The position numbers and the translations under genes were made by a program. The notes beneath the pieces were generated by a model. The model searched no databases. It saw only the letters and a program-made list of their open reading frames with translations, and had not been told where the DNA came from. This document shows positions 6,356 to 14,149 of a stretch of 26,494 nucleotides of DNA, piece after piece. The stretch is from JANOGU01 sp964499865 (GTDB lineage Bacteria; Pseudomonadota; Alphaproteobacteria; Rhodobacterales; Rhodobacteraceae). The first letter of the stretch is position 1, and every line of letters starts with the position of its first letter. Location of the stretch: positions 1 to 26,494 of the forward strand of contig CAZCPY010000035.1 in assembly GCA_964499865.1 (NCBI GenBank), read 5' to 3'.

Positions 6356-7183
6356 ATGCGGCGATTGATCCGGTTTTCAGTGATCGTTCCGGGCGTCATG
6401 GCAGGCGTCGCGGCGGGGAGTCTGGCGCTCTGGCCGATCGGAACGACAGAGCCCGCGGCCTTCCCCGCAGGCGATGCCGGGCGCGTCGCCTATCTGGCCC
6501 GCGCAGGCGGTTGCGTCTCCTGCCGCACCGATACGGCAGCGACGGGGCGCGCCCTGGCCGGGGGTGCGCCGCTGGACACGCCGTTCGGCACCTTCGTTCC
6601 GCCGAACGTCACGCCCGACCCGAAGGCAGGCATCGGCACCCGGACCCTCCGGGATCTTGCATGGGCCGTGCGGCAGGGCATCTCGCCGGCGGGTGATCCC
6701 AACCATCCCGCGTTCACCCGCTCGGTCTACTCGGGGTTCACGGATCGGGACATCGCCGACCTGTGGGAGGCGATACGGACGGTCCCGCCCGTGGCCGAGG
6801 CGGCGCCGCCGCATGATGTCCGCTTCCCCTTCGGCTTCCGCCCGGGGCCCAAGCTCCTTGCCGGCAGCGGCAGCCTTCCCGGCGGCAGCAAGGCCCCGTC
6901 GATCCTGGCGCCGGATCTTCCCGCGCGCGGCCGGACCGTCGCAAGCCTTTCCGAGGCGCTGAAATCCGGCCTGTTGCCCGGTGGGGACGCCTTCGGCGGC
7001 AGCATGGCCGACGTGGTGGCCGAAGGCACATCCTTTCTGACCGAAGCCGACCGCGAAGCGATGGCCACCCGCCTGTTCGACCCGGAAGGCCCCCGAGGCA
7101 CCGGCACCCCGACCCGGCCGGAGGCCGAAGCCGCGATGGCGGGCATGGATCATTCGAAGATGGCCATGGCCGATGAAGACTAA
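6356..7183 (+). CDS. Diheme cytochrome c-like protein lacking both heme motifs
   Basis: A 275-residue exported protein with an N-terminal hydrophobic segment (residues 7-25). The body follows the diheme cytochrome c family: YLARAGGCVSC, GGAPLDTPFGTF, PNVTPDP, a DIADLWEAIRTVPPV stretch and a final GGSMADVV...LTEADREAMA. The first heme motif reads CVSCR (Arg at 6524-6526, CGC in place of CAC). The second CxxCH region is absent; the chain passes directly into GGSKAPSILAPD. The tail is Met/His-rich (MDHSKMAM). It is an open frame in a tight operon, overlapping the next gene by 11 bases, so it may be translated though heme-less. Alternative: a pseudogene kept open by chance. Confidence 0.68.
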   Translation: MRRLIRFSVIVPGVMAGVAAGSLALWPIGTTEPAAFPAGDAGRVAYLARAGGCVSCRTDTAATGRALAGGAPLDTPFGTFVPPNVTPDPKAGIGTRTLRDLAWAVRQGISPAGDPNHPAFTRSVYSGFTDRDIADLWEAIRTVPPVAEAAPPHDVRFPFGFRPGPKLLAGSGSLPGGSKAPSILAPDLPARGRTVASLSEALKSGLLPGGDAFGGSMADVVAEGTSFLTEADREAMATRLFDPEGPRGTGTPTRPEAEAAMAGMDHSKMAMADED

Positions 7184-7601
7184 GGTCGTGGCAATCCTTT
7201 TCACCCTCGGGGTGTTCGGCCTTGCGGGCGCATTCGTCTGGTCGGCGCTTCGGCCGATGACTGCGGACAGGGACGGGCCCTACGGCGCTGCGCCGACGGC
7301 GGCTGCGTCGGCGGTGATTTCCGAAGGTCTTCTCGATATGCAGGTCTATGTTCTTGGCAACCTCGATGTCCGGCTGGAAATCCGGTTCGCACCCGACGCG
7401 GATGCGACGGCTTCCGCGGACGCGCGACCGGAGATCAGTTTCGCCATGTTGGACATGCACATGGACGGGCTCGATCCGCCGCTCGAGCGGCTCGCTTCCG
7501 GGGAATGGCGTGCCCGGCTCAGGTTGCCGATGGCAGGGCGGTGGGTTGTCAGTGCGGGGTTCGGCGAAGAACGTGCCGAGGTCGAATTCGATGCGCGCTG
7601 A
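7173..7601 (+). CDS. YtkA/FixH-like periplasmic domain protein
   Basis: A 142-residue protein with one N-terminal membrane segment (residues 5-25) and a periplasmic beta-sandwich. The stretch EISFAMLDMHMDGLDPPLERL then GEWRARLRLPMAGRWVV matches the YtkA/FixH-like pattern, in which conserved Met and Trp residues surround a possible copper site. Such domains accompany copper proteins and cytochrome oxidase assembly. It overlaps the preceding cytochrome-like gene by 11 bases and the next gene by 11 bases, so translation is probably coupled. Function in copper handling is inferred from family and context. Confidence 0.7.
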   Translation: MKTKVVAILFTLGVFGLAGAFVWSALRPMTADRDGPYGAAPTAAASAVISEGLLDMQVYVLGNLDVRLEIRFAPDADATASADARPEISFAMLDMHMDGLDPPLERLASGEWRARLRLPMAGRWVVSAGFGEERAEVEFDAR

Positions 7602-8082
7602 TCCTGACGCCGGAAGGGCAATCCATGACGAAGGCCCTCGACGGATCCTTCGCGGTACCGGTGTCGGGCTTGCGCTCTTCGCATTGCTCGGCACGGTCAC
7701 CGCCGTCTGGTCGAATCCGTTCTTCATCCGGATGACCCCGGTGGGCCCGTGGGAGTTCGGGGCCACCGCGCTGACCGCCCTGCTGGCGGGCATCACGGCT
7801 GCACTCTGGACCCCGACCTGCCGGTTGCGGACAACCGGGACCGGCGGCGTTGCCAGCTTTCTGGGCATCGCCTGTCCGACCTGCAACAAGGTTCTGATGC
7901 TGATCTTCGGCGGTCCCGCGCTGCTTGCCTGGTTCGACCCGATCAGGCCCTGGCTTGCAGCCATCGGAACCATGGTGATGGCCGTTGCGGCAGCGAACAC
8001 GTGGCGTGCCTATCGGGAATACAGACGGCAGGGTGCCCTTGTCGGGCAAGCTACAATTCTCAAGGATGAGAGGTCAGAATGA
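7591..8082 (+). CDS. Conserved membrane protein with a CPTCNK motif
   Basis: A 163-residue protein with about four membrane segments: residues 24-41, 54-70, 84-105 and 114-131. A helix-embedded motif IACPTCNK precedes a LIFGGPALLAWF helix; a second cysteine lies in WTPTCRL. I know similar unnamed membrane proteins with C-P-x-C-N-K near metal and redox genes but no assigned function. A CPxC pair in a membrane helix could bind Cu(I) or act as a redox thiol pair. Start 7591 overlaps the previous gene and is the first Met in frame that leaves a normal amino end. Its end overlaps the next start as ATGA. Confidence 0.68.
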   Translation: MRADPDAGRAIHDEGPRRILRGTGVGLALFALLGTVTAVWSNPFFIRMTPVGPWEFGATALTALLAGITAALWTPTCRLRTTGTGGVASFLGIACPTCNKVLMLIFGGPALLAWFDPIRPWLAAIGTMVMAVAAANTWRAYREYRRQGALVGQATILKDERSE

Positions 8083-8822
8083 GTGGGAAGACCGCGCGCA
8101 GCCGCACCTTCAGCATGCAGCCGAACAGCACCGTGATCCGGCACCTTGCAGTTGTCGCGGTGTCGGCCGGCATTGTGCTGGCCTTCGCCATGGTGCACGC
8201 ACAGTGGAGTCCGATGCACCGGTGGAACCGTGCATTCGGCGACGCGTCGTTCGTTCTGGTCGCGCTGTCGATGGGGATCGGTCCGCTGGCCCGGCTGGCC
8301 CGTCCCACCGTTCGGCTGCTGAACTACCGGCGCGAGCTGGGCATCTACGGCTGCCTGCTGGCCATCGTGCATACGGCCATCATCCTCGTGGGATGGGTGC
8401 AGTGGGACCTGATGCGCCTGTTCGGCTTCGAGTGGCATCCCGAATTGCAGTACTACGTGATGTTCCAGCAGGGGTTCGGTCTGGCGAACGGAATCGGTCT
8501 GGCAGCCGTGCTCCTTGCCGGCATCCTCGCCTTGACCTCGAACAACCTTTCCCAGCGCCGGCTGGGGGCGTCGGCCTGGAAGTTCCTGCAGATGGGGGTG
8601 TTGCCGCTCTGGTGGCTGTCGGTCGCGCATGTGGCCTACTTCCTCTTCCTGCATTTCATGAGCTTTCATCGGGCGACGCCCGATCCGAACCCGCTTCAGT
8701 TCTGGTTTGTCGGACTGGTGATCGCAGTGCTGGGATTGCGTTCCGCAGCCTATCTGCGGACAATCCTGGGGCGGCAGGTTGCACCCAGGGCAGAAAAGGC
8801 GGAGGACCATGCGCCGGTCTGA
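8079..8822 (+). CDS. Ferric-reductase-like transmembrane heme protein (YedZ/MsrQ-like)
   Basis: A 247-residue membrane protein with about six helices. The region 84-100 (YRRELGIYGCLLAIVHTA) and 154-192 (SNNLSQRRLGASAWKFLQ through HVAYFLFLH) is the core of the ferric reductase-like transmembrane domain; His98, His184 and His192 are likely heme ligands. MsrQ-type relatives pass electrons across the membrane to periplasmic reductases; no MsrP partner is present in the window. Here it could feed the periplasmic redox proteins of the operon or reduce copper or iron. It starts by a 4-base ATGA overlap with the gene before and ends 14 bases inside the PBP2 start. Confidence 0.82.
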   Translation: MSGKTARSRTFSMQPNSTVIRHLAVVAVSAGIVLAFAMVHAQWSPMHRWNRAFGDASFVLVALSMGIGPLARLARPTVRLLNYRRELGIYGCLLAIVHTAIILVGWVQWDLMRLFGFEWHPELQYYVMFQQGFGLANGIGLAAVLLAGILALTSNNLSQRRLGASAWKFLQMGVLPLWWLSVAHVAYFLFLHFMSFHRATPDPNPLQFWFVGLVIAVLGLRSAAYLRTILGRQVAPRAEKAEDHAPV

Positions 8823-10761
8823 TCGTGACATGGCCAAGGCGGCGAAGACGACGACCCGCCGGTCGCTGCTGATCGGTGGCGCGATCGCTTCGTTGTCCGG
8901 GGTGCTTGGCGTCAGGATGTGGCAACTGGCTGTCCGCGATGCCGAGCAGTATTACCTTCTGGCGGAAGAAAACCGGATCAGCCTGCGGCTCGTCCGGCCG
9001 GACCGCGGGCGCATTCTTGACCGGACGGGAAAGGTCGTTGCCGGCAACGAACATGCCTACCGCATCACCCTCGTGCGGGAGGAAACGCGCGATGCCGATG
9101 CTGTCCTCGCACGGTTGCGTCAGCTTCTGGGGCTCGATGACGAGACGATCCAGAAGGTGGAGGCCCTGCTCGAGCGGACGCCGGGCTTCGTGCCGATCAC
9201 GGTCAAGGACCGGGTCACCTGGGAAGAACTGTCGCGGGTCGCGCTGAACGCGCCGGTGCTTCCCGGGGTTCGTCCCGAGATGGTGCTGTCGCGCGTCTAT
9301 CCGTTCGGCCCGGATTTCTCGCATCAGGTCGGATATGTCGGACCGGTAAGCGAAAGCGACCTTTCGGCAGAGGAGGGAGACGTCGAGCCGCTGTTGCGCC
9401 TTCCCGACTACCAGATCGGCAAGGTCGGGATCGAGCGCCGGTTCGAGCGCGACCTGCGCGGGACGCCGGGGGCGCTGCGGGTCGAGGTGAACGCCGGCGG
9501 GCGCACGATGCGCGAACTGGCGCTGGAACCGCCGGTGCCCGGGCCGGACCTGCAGATCACGCTGGACCATCATCTGCAGAACTTCATGCGCGTCCGCCTC
9601 GAGGGGCAAAGCGCCGCCGCGATCGTGATGGACGTGACGAACGGCGATCTGCTCGGCTGCACGTCGGCGCCGGCGTTCGATCCCAATCTTTTCGTCCGGG
9701 GCATTTCCTCTGCGGACTACGGAAGCCTGCGGGACAACGAATATCGGCCCCTGGCGGACAAGACCGTCCAGGGGACCTATCCGCCGGGGTCCACGATCAA
9801 GATGTCGAACGCGCTTGCCGCGCTTGAATCCGGTGTGATGGACCCGGAAGAAACCGTCCAGTGCAACGGCTTCATCGAAGTCTCGGGCCGCAGGTTCCAT
9901 TGCTGGAAGAAGAATGGTCACGGCCGGGTCAACATGGTCGGGGCCTTACGCGAATCCTGCGACGTCTATTTCTACGAGGTCGCGCAGCGCATCGGGATCG
10001 ACGGCATCTTCGCGATGAACGACAGGCTCGGGCTGGGCCAGAAGTACGACCTTCCGTTTGCCGGAATAGCCCATGGCAACAACCCGACGCGGGAATGGAA
10101 GCAGAAGACCTATGGCGAGGAATGGCTGATCGGCGACACGATCAACGCGTCCATCGGTCAGGGGTTCACCTCGACGTCACCGATCCAGCTTGCGACGATG
10201 ACGGCGCGCCTCGCGTCCGGAACAGCCGTCCTTCCCCGCGTCGTCCGACCCGCTGGCGGGGATGAAACGGGTGGACCTGCCCCGGCCTCGCTCGGACTGT
10301 CCTCCGAGGCCCTGTTGCTTGTGCGGCAGGGCATGTTCGAGGTGTCGAACCATGAACGCGGCACCGCCTATGCCTCCCGCATTGCCGACCCGACAAGGGC
10401 GATGTGCGGAAAGACCGGGACGAGCCAGGTCTTCTCGATCACCGCGGCCGAGCGTGCCTCGGGCGTCCGGTCACAGGAGGAACTGCCGTGGAACCGGCGC
10501 GATCACGCGCTGTTCGTGGCCTTCGCACCTGTCGAGGCGCCACGCTATGCAGTGACCGTGATCGTGGAACACGGGGGCGGCGGCTCGACGGCGGCGGCGC
10601 CGGTCGCGCGCGACATCCTGCTGTTTGCCCAGCACGGCGGTCTTCCGCCGGAAGAGTCCTATCCAACCTCGCAGCGGGCACGGATTCGCGAGAGCCTGGC
10701 CCTTCTGTCGGAACGCATCCTGCCCCCTGACACGATGACCACGGCGGTCAGCAAGACGTGA
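8809..10761 (+). CDS. mrdA: Penicillin-binding protein 2 (class B D,D-transpeptidase)
   Basis: A 650-residue, full-length class B PBP that makes 4-3 cross-links in peptidoglycan during elongation. An N-terminal membrane anchor (about 19-35) is followed by the dimerisation domain with RPDRGRILDRTG at about 63-74. The transpeptidase domain has all three motifs: Ser328-Thr-Ile-Lys331, Ser383-Cys-Asp385 and Lys535-Thr-Gly537. The start 8809 has GGAGG three bases upstream; an alternative Met lies at 8830. PBP2 normally sits with rodA or mreCD; here neither is present and it overlaps redox genes on both sides within a copper-type operon. It is probably a second copy besides the housekeeping one, which is inference from context. 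Confidence 0.95.
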   Translation: MRRSDRDMAKAAKTTTRRSLLIGGAIASLSGVLGVRMWQLAVRDAEQYYLLAEENRISLRLVRPDRGRILDRTGKVVAGNEHAYRITLVREETRDADAVLARLRQLLGLDDETIQKVEALLERTPGFVPITVKDRVTWEELSRVALNAPVLPGVRPEMVLSRVYPFGPDFSHQVGYVGPVSESDLSAEEGDVEPLLRLPDYQIGKVGIERRFERDLRGTPGALRVEVNAGGRTMRELALEPPVPGPDLQITLDHHLQNFMRVRLEGQSAAAIVMDVTNGDLLGCTSAPAFDPNLFVRGISSADYGSLRDNEYRPLADKTVQGTYPPGSTIKMSNALAALESGVMDPEETVQCNGFIEVSGRRFHCWKKNGHGRVNMVGALRESCDVYFYEVAQRIGIDGIFAMNDRLGLGQKYDLPFAGIAHGNNPTREWKQKTYGEEWLIGDTINASIGQGFTSTSPIQLATMTARLASGTAVLPRVVRPAGGDETGGPAPASLGLSSEALLLVRQGMFEVSNHERGTAYASRIADPTRAMCGKTGTSQVFSITAAERASGVRSQEELPWNRRDHALFVAFAPVEAPRYAVTVIVEHGGGGSTAAAPVARDILLFAQHGGLPPEESYPTSQRARIRESLALLSERILPPDTMTTAVSKT

Positions 10762-11231
10762 TGAGATCAGGATCCGTCGCAAGGACACTCCGGTCCCTTT
10801 CGATCCGGGCGGCCGGCGCTGTCCTCGCTGCAACCCTCCCCGCGTACGCATTCTTCCATGCCGCGCCAGACATCGAGCGCGGGCGCGCCGTCTACGCCGA
10901 AAAATGTGCCGTTTGCCATGGTGCGAACCTCGAGGGCCAACCCGACTGGCGATCGGCAAGGGCCGATGGCACCTATCCGGCACCGCCGCATGACGAGAGC
11001 GGACATACGTGGCACCATGGCGACGGCATGCTGATCGACTACATCAGCAGGGGAGGGCAGGCCGTGCTGGATGACATGGCGGTCGAATTCGCCTCCGGGA
11101 TGCCGGGCTTCGCGGACACCCTGTCAGAAGACGACATCGTCGCCGTTCTGGACTACATCAAGTCGACCTGGTCCGATCCGGTCCGGGCGATGCAGGAGGA
11201 ACGGACGCAAGCCGAGGCGTCAAACCCTTGA
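10761..11231 (+). CDS. Class I c-type cytochrome
   Basis: A 156-residue exported monoheme cytochrome c. Signal or anchor: residues 10-31. The heme motif CAVCH lies at 49-53 and the probable axial Met is in GMPGF near residue 113. The HDESGHTWHHGD segment gives an unusual cluster of His residues between them that could bind metal. In contrast to the two cytochrome-like genes earlier in the operon, its heme site is intact. ATG 10761 overlaps the PBP2 stop by one base (TGATG); an in-frame GTG at 10758 is also possible. It may carry electrons between the membrane reductase and a periplasmic acceptor. Confidence 0.88.
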   Translation: MRSGSVARTLRSLSIRAAGAVLAATLPAYAFFHAAPDIERGRAVYAEKCAVCHGANLEGQPDWRSARADGTYPAPPHDESGHTWHHGDGMLIDYISRGGQAVLDDMAVEFASGMPGFADTLSEDDIVAVLDYIKSTWSDPVRAMQEERTQAEASNP

Positions 11232-11323
11232 AGTGAGGTCCGCCGATGCACACCCTCAGGACTTCGTCGGCCCCTCTGGCGACGACGGATCGCAGCCCAA
11301 CCAAACCTCATCTGGATGCACCC

Positions 11324-12052
11324 ATGCGCACTCGACCGACCCTGCTTGCCGCTTCCCTCCTGGCCATGCTCCCGATTGCGGGGATCGCGCAGGAGATCAC
11401 CGACGACCGGATCAAGGCGCTGGTCGCCGAGACCCTGCGCGAAAACCCCGAGCTCGTGCTTGAGGCTCTGCAGGCCCTCGAGCAGCGGCAGGCGGAGGCG
11501 CAGGCCGCGGCCGCGGCTGCCGTCCTGACGGATCAGCGCGCGCTGCTGGAGCGCGATCCGAACGCGCCGGTCTTCGGCAACCCCGAGGGCGACGTGACGT
11601 TGGTGGAGTTCTTCGACTACAACTGCCCTTACTGCAAGCGCGCCATGCCCGAAGTCGACGCGCTTCTGGCCGAGGACGGAAACGTCAGGCTGGTGCTGCG
11701 CGAGTGGCCGATCCTCGGCGACGGGTCCGTCTTCGCCGCCCGCGCGGCGCTCGCGTCGCGGAAGCAGGGCAAATACGCCGAGCTTCACAATGCCATGATG
11801 GGCATGCGGGGCAAGGTCGAGCCCGATACGGTGCTGCGCGTCGCGGCCGAGGTCGGGCTGGATCTCGAACAACTGAAGCGCGACATGCAGTCGCCCGAGG
11901 TCGAGGAACATATCGCGACCTCCATGCGCCTGGCCGACGCACTCGGCTTCAACGGCACGCCGTCGTTCGTGATCGGCGACCAGCTGATCCCCGGGTTCGT
12001 CGAAAAGGCGCAGTTGGCCGAAGCGGTCGATGCCACGCGAAAGCCTGAGTGA
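11324..12052 (+). CDS. DsbA-family thiol-disulfide oxidoreductase
   Basis: A 242-residue periplasmic thioredoxin-fold protein of the DsbA/Com1 (BdbD-like) type. Signal peptide to about residue 22 (IAGIAQ). A helical, Ala/Gln-rich N-terminal extension (28-66) looks like a dimerisation helix as in ScsC/Com1 proteins. The active site CPYC is at 101-104 and the cis-proline loop GTP at 211-213. It could keep thiols of the copper-sensitive L,D-transpeptidases in the right state or repair copper-induced disulfides. ATG 11324 is chosen for the signal peptide; an in-frame ATG at 11246 has a better ribosome site (GTGAGG) and would add 26 residues. The end overlaps the next start by one base. Confidence 0.88.
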   Translation: MRTRPTLLAASLLAMLPIAGIAQEITDDRIKALVAETLRENPELVLEALQALEQRQAEAQAAAAAAVLTDQRALLERDPNAPVFGNPEGDVTLVEFFDYNCPYCKRAMPEVDALLAEDGNVRLVLREWPILGDGSVFAARAALASRKQGKYAELHNAMMGMRGKVEPDTVLRVAAEVGLDLEQLKRDMQSPEVEEHIATSMRLADALGFNGTPSFVIGDQLIPGFVEKAQLAEAVDATRKPE

Positions 12053-12687
12053 TGACGCGCGGCCATGCCATGACACCGGATGCCCCGCGGCGCGGTCCAA
12101 GGTTCCTTGCGCCGGTGATCGTGGCGACCCTTTCGGTCCTGACGGGCCTGTCTTCACCGGCCTTGGCGCACGAGTTCACCGCGGCGCTGCTCGTCGTCGG
12201 CGAAAACCGGGACCTGCGCCTGGCCGACGCCGTGCGAGGTTTCCTGCTGGCCGCTGACGAACGGGACGGCCACGCGGGCGAAACCTCCGACGGTCATCTG
12301 GGCGGGGTCGATGTGCAGATCCTGCCGCTGCCGTCGGAGGCGGCCGGTCAGGTGACCGGCCTGTCGGGTGCCCCGTCGTTGCCCCCGGACGTGGTGGTTG
12401 TGCTGGCCGATGCGCCCTCGAACGGCACTGCACCCGGTGTCGATCCCGGGAAAAGTGTGATCATGACCCCCGGCGACCTTCCGGCCGGCTGGGATCAGCG
12501 CGGCGGAACGGACGGATTCGCGATGCGCTATCGGCAGGCCTATGGTGAACCCCCCGGCGAAGCGGCCGCCCTGGGCTATCACGCGGCCAGGCGCCTCGAC
12601 GCGGCGATCCGCCCGCTTGATGGGGTGACACCGCGGGCGGAGCTTGAGGCGGCGCTGCGCATCACGCAGTCCGGGTTTCAATGGTGA
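12052..12687 (+). CDS. Periplasmic-binding-like protein of unknown role
   Basis: A 211-residue exported protein; signal peptide ends near LSSPALA (about residue 39). The mature part begins AHEFTAALLVVGENRD, followed by AVRGFLLAADERDGHAGETSDGHLGG, a pattern like the first lobe of periplasmic branched-chain amino-acid-binding proteins, then VVVVLADAP and a closing helix with AALGYHAARRLDAAI. It is only about half the length of a normal binding protein, so it may be a reduced sensor or scaffold domain. The His/Asp-rich stretch could bind metal. It is last in the long plus operon, joined by a one-base TGATG overlap to the DsbA-like gene. No function is proposed with confidence. Confidence 0.65.
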   Translation: MTRGHAMTPDAPRRGPRFLAPVIVATLSVLTGLSSPALAHEFTAALLVVGENRDLRLADAVRGFLLAADERDGHAGETSDGHLGGVDVQILPLPSEAAGQVTGLSGAPSLPPDVVVVLADAPSNGTAPGVDPGKSVIMTPGDLPAGWDQRGGTDGFAMRYRQAYGEPPGEAAALGYHAARRLDAAIRPLDGVTPRAELEAALRITQSGFQW

Positions 12688-12723
12688 CCGGCCAGGACTG
12701 ACGCCCGGGTTTCCGGACTGCAA

Positions 12724-13239
12724 TCAGGCCTTCCTTTGCATCGGCGCCACCGCCATCAGATCCTCGATCAGCAGGGACAGAAGCGCCGGGCGTCCCGCGA
12801 CCCCCGCCTTGCGATAGATGGCGTTCAGATGGGCCTTGACCGTCCCCTCGGCCGATCCGCGCAACCGCGCGATTTCGGCGATGTCGGCGCCCTTGACCAG
12901 AAAGGTGGCGATGTCCTGTTCGGACGGCGTCAGGCCCCAGCTTTCGAACATGCCTTCCATGATGTCGTGCAAGCCGCGCGCCGCGGCCGACAGGCTGCGC
13001 TCCATACGGGCGTGGCGGTGCAGCATCCGGATCAGCAGCCGCGCCTCGATGATGATGGCGACGATCAGCGTGACCGAGGCGGCCAGTTCCATCGCAAGAT
13101 AGAACGACACCGAAATTCTTCCCGTCGACACCACGTCCCGCAGCCAGTCAACCAGAAAGAAGGTCGCGCTGGCGGCCTGCACGGCGATCAGCGCCACGAG
13201 GCCCGCGCTGCGCCTCGATACTTCCCAGCTTGCGGTCAT
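12724..13239 (-). CDS. Membrane-anchored LuxR-type (GerE) transcription regulator
   Basis: A 171-residue protein. Two membrane helices (about 13-32 and 46-70) precede a linker and a C-terminal LuxR/GerE helix-turn-helix (about 101-162: LTPSEQDIATFLVKGADIAEIA, then AEGTVKAHLNAIYRKAGV). There is no receiver or autoinducer domain, so it probably senses a membrane or periplasmic signal directly. Its start overlaps the end of the cytochrome b561 gene by 4 bases, which argues that the two form a unit, perhaps with redox state of the b-type heme as input. The gene ends 36 bases from the convergent periplasmic-binding-like gene. Targets are unknown. Confidence 0.85.
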   Translation of the reverse strand: MTASWEVSRRSAGLVALIAVQAASATFFLVDWLRDVVSTGRISVSFYLAMELAASVTLIVAIIIEARLLIRMLHRHARMERSLSAAARGLHDIMEGMFESWGLTPSEQDIATFLVKGADIAEIARLRGSAEGTVKAHLNAIYRKAGVAGRPALLSLLIEDLMAVAPMQRKA

Positions 13240-13772
13240 TCCACGATCCTGGCGGCTTCCGGCACCTCCTTGTACCCCGTGACCATCGCTTTCGGAAGGT
13301 TCACGCCGGTCCTGCGGCTTTCCCAGATCACCGCTGCGACATGCAGGACCACGGAAATCTCGGCCCAGGTGACCGACATCTCGTGCAGGTCCTTGACCCA
13401 GCGCACACCCCAGAAGGTCAGCGTCGTCATCATCCAGCCCGACAGCGCGATGACCGCAAGCGTCAGCAGGATGTTGTAGATCATCAGAGCACCCAGCGGC
13501 GTGTGGCCAAGATGCACGCGGCGGCGACCCGAGGCGATGTCGGCGGCCTGTTCGGTCGCGGCGCGCAGGTCGGGCGGAAACGAGGCGAACCGCGCATAGC
13601 CGCGCCCGGCAAAGCCCCAGATCAGCCGCAGGCCGACCAGGCCCACGATCAGATACCCGAGCACGAGGTGCAGACCCGACGCGGTCGGCACGAACAGCGC
13701 GTTGGCCGCGAAGGCGCTGACCAGCGACCAGTGAAAGACCCGCACGGCCGGATCCCAGATCTTGAAACGCAT
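13236..13772 (-). CDS. Cytochrome b561-type membrane protein
   Basis: A 178-residue protein with four membrane helices, starting with the typical VWDP/RVFHW-like motif (IWDPAVRVFHWSL). His14, His35, His90 and His144 in or near helices are likely ligands of b-type heme(s); His130 lies in KDLHE. It belongs to the b561 / Ni-Fe-hydrogenase b-type cytochrome group (COG3658-like) that passes electrons from quinol to a c-type or periplasmic partner. It follows the PepSY gene by 55 bases and overlaps the LuxR-type regulator. b561-PepSY pairs are common in electron transfer loci. Confidence 0.88.
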   Translation of the reverse strand: MRFKIWDPAVRVFHWSLVSAFAANALFVPTASGLHLVLGYLIVGLVGLRLIWGFAGRGYARFASFPPDLRAATEQAADIASGRRRVHLGHTPLGALMIYNILLTLAVIALSGWMMTTLTFWGVRWVKDLHEMSVTWAEISVVLHVAAVIWESRRTGVNLPKAMVTGYKEVPEAARIVE

Positions 13773-13827
13773 GGCGATCTCCTGTTGGCAGGCGCCGCCG
13801 ACGCGGGGTCGGCGGCGCGTTGCGGCC

Positions 13828-14094
13828 TCAGCCGTTTGCCGGGTTCTTCTCGACGACCATCAGCTTCTGGTCGAGGAAGACCTCCCAGGCCGAGCCGTCC
13901 TTGATCGCGTAGATTTCGAACTTGCCGTCGATCGTGCCGATCGAGCGGACGTCGTAGCCGTCCTTTTCCATGACGGCGCGGATTTCGGCCTCCTTGGCGG
14001 GATCGTTCAGAGGCACGTCGCCGGCGAAGGCCGCGCCGGACGTGAAGAACATCACGGCGACGAGGCCGGAGGTGATCTTGCTGCGAAGGGTCAT
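13828..14094 (-). CDS. PepSY-domain periplasmic protein
   Basis: An 88-residue secreted protein. Signal peptide ends at AAFAGD (about residue 25); the mature part is a single PepSY-like unit: EIRAVMEKDGYDVRSIGTIDGKFEIYAIKDGSAWEVFLD. Such small PepSY proteins often lie beside cytochrome b561 and may act as an inhibitor or partner. The start at 14094 is chosen for its signal peptide; the open frame extends upstream to 14151 without a better ribosome site. First gene of a three-gene minus unit with the b561 and LuxR-type genes. Confidence 0.84.
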   Translation of the reverse strand: MTLRSKITSGLVAVMFFTSGAAFAGDVPLNDPAKEAEIRAVMEKDGYDVRSIGTIDGKFEIYAIKDGSAWEVFLDQKLMVVEKNPANG

Positions 14095-14149
14095 GTGAGT
14101 GGTCCTGTTCAGGGCTCTGCGCCGGGATGGCCAGATGCCTGCCGAGGAC

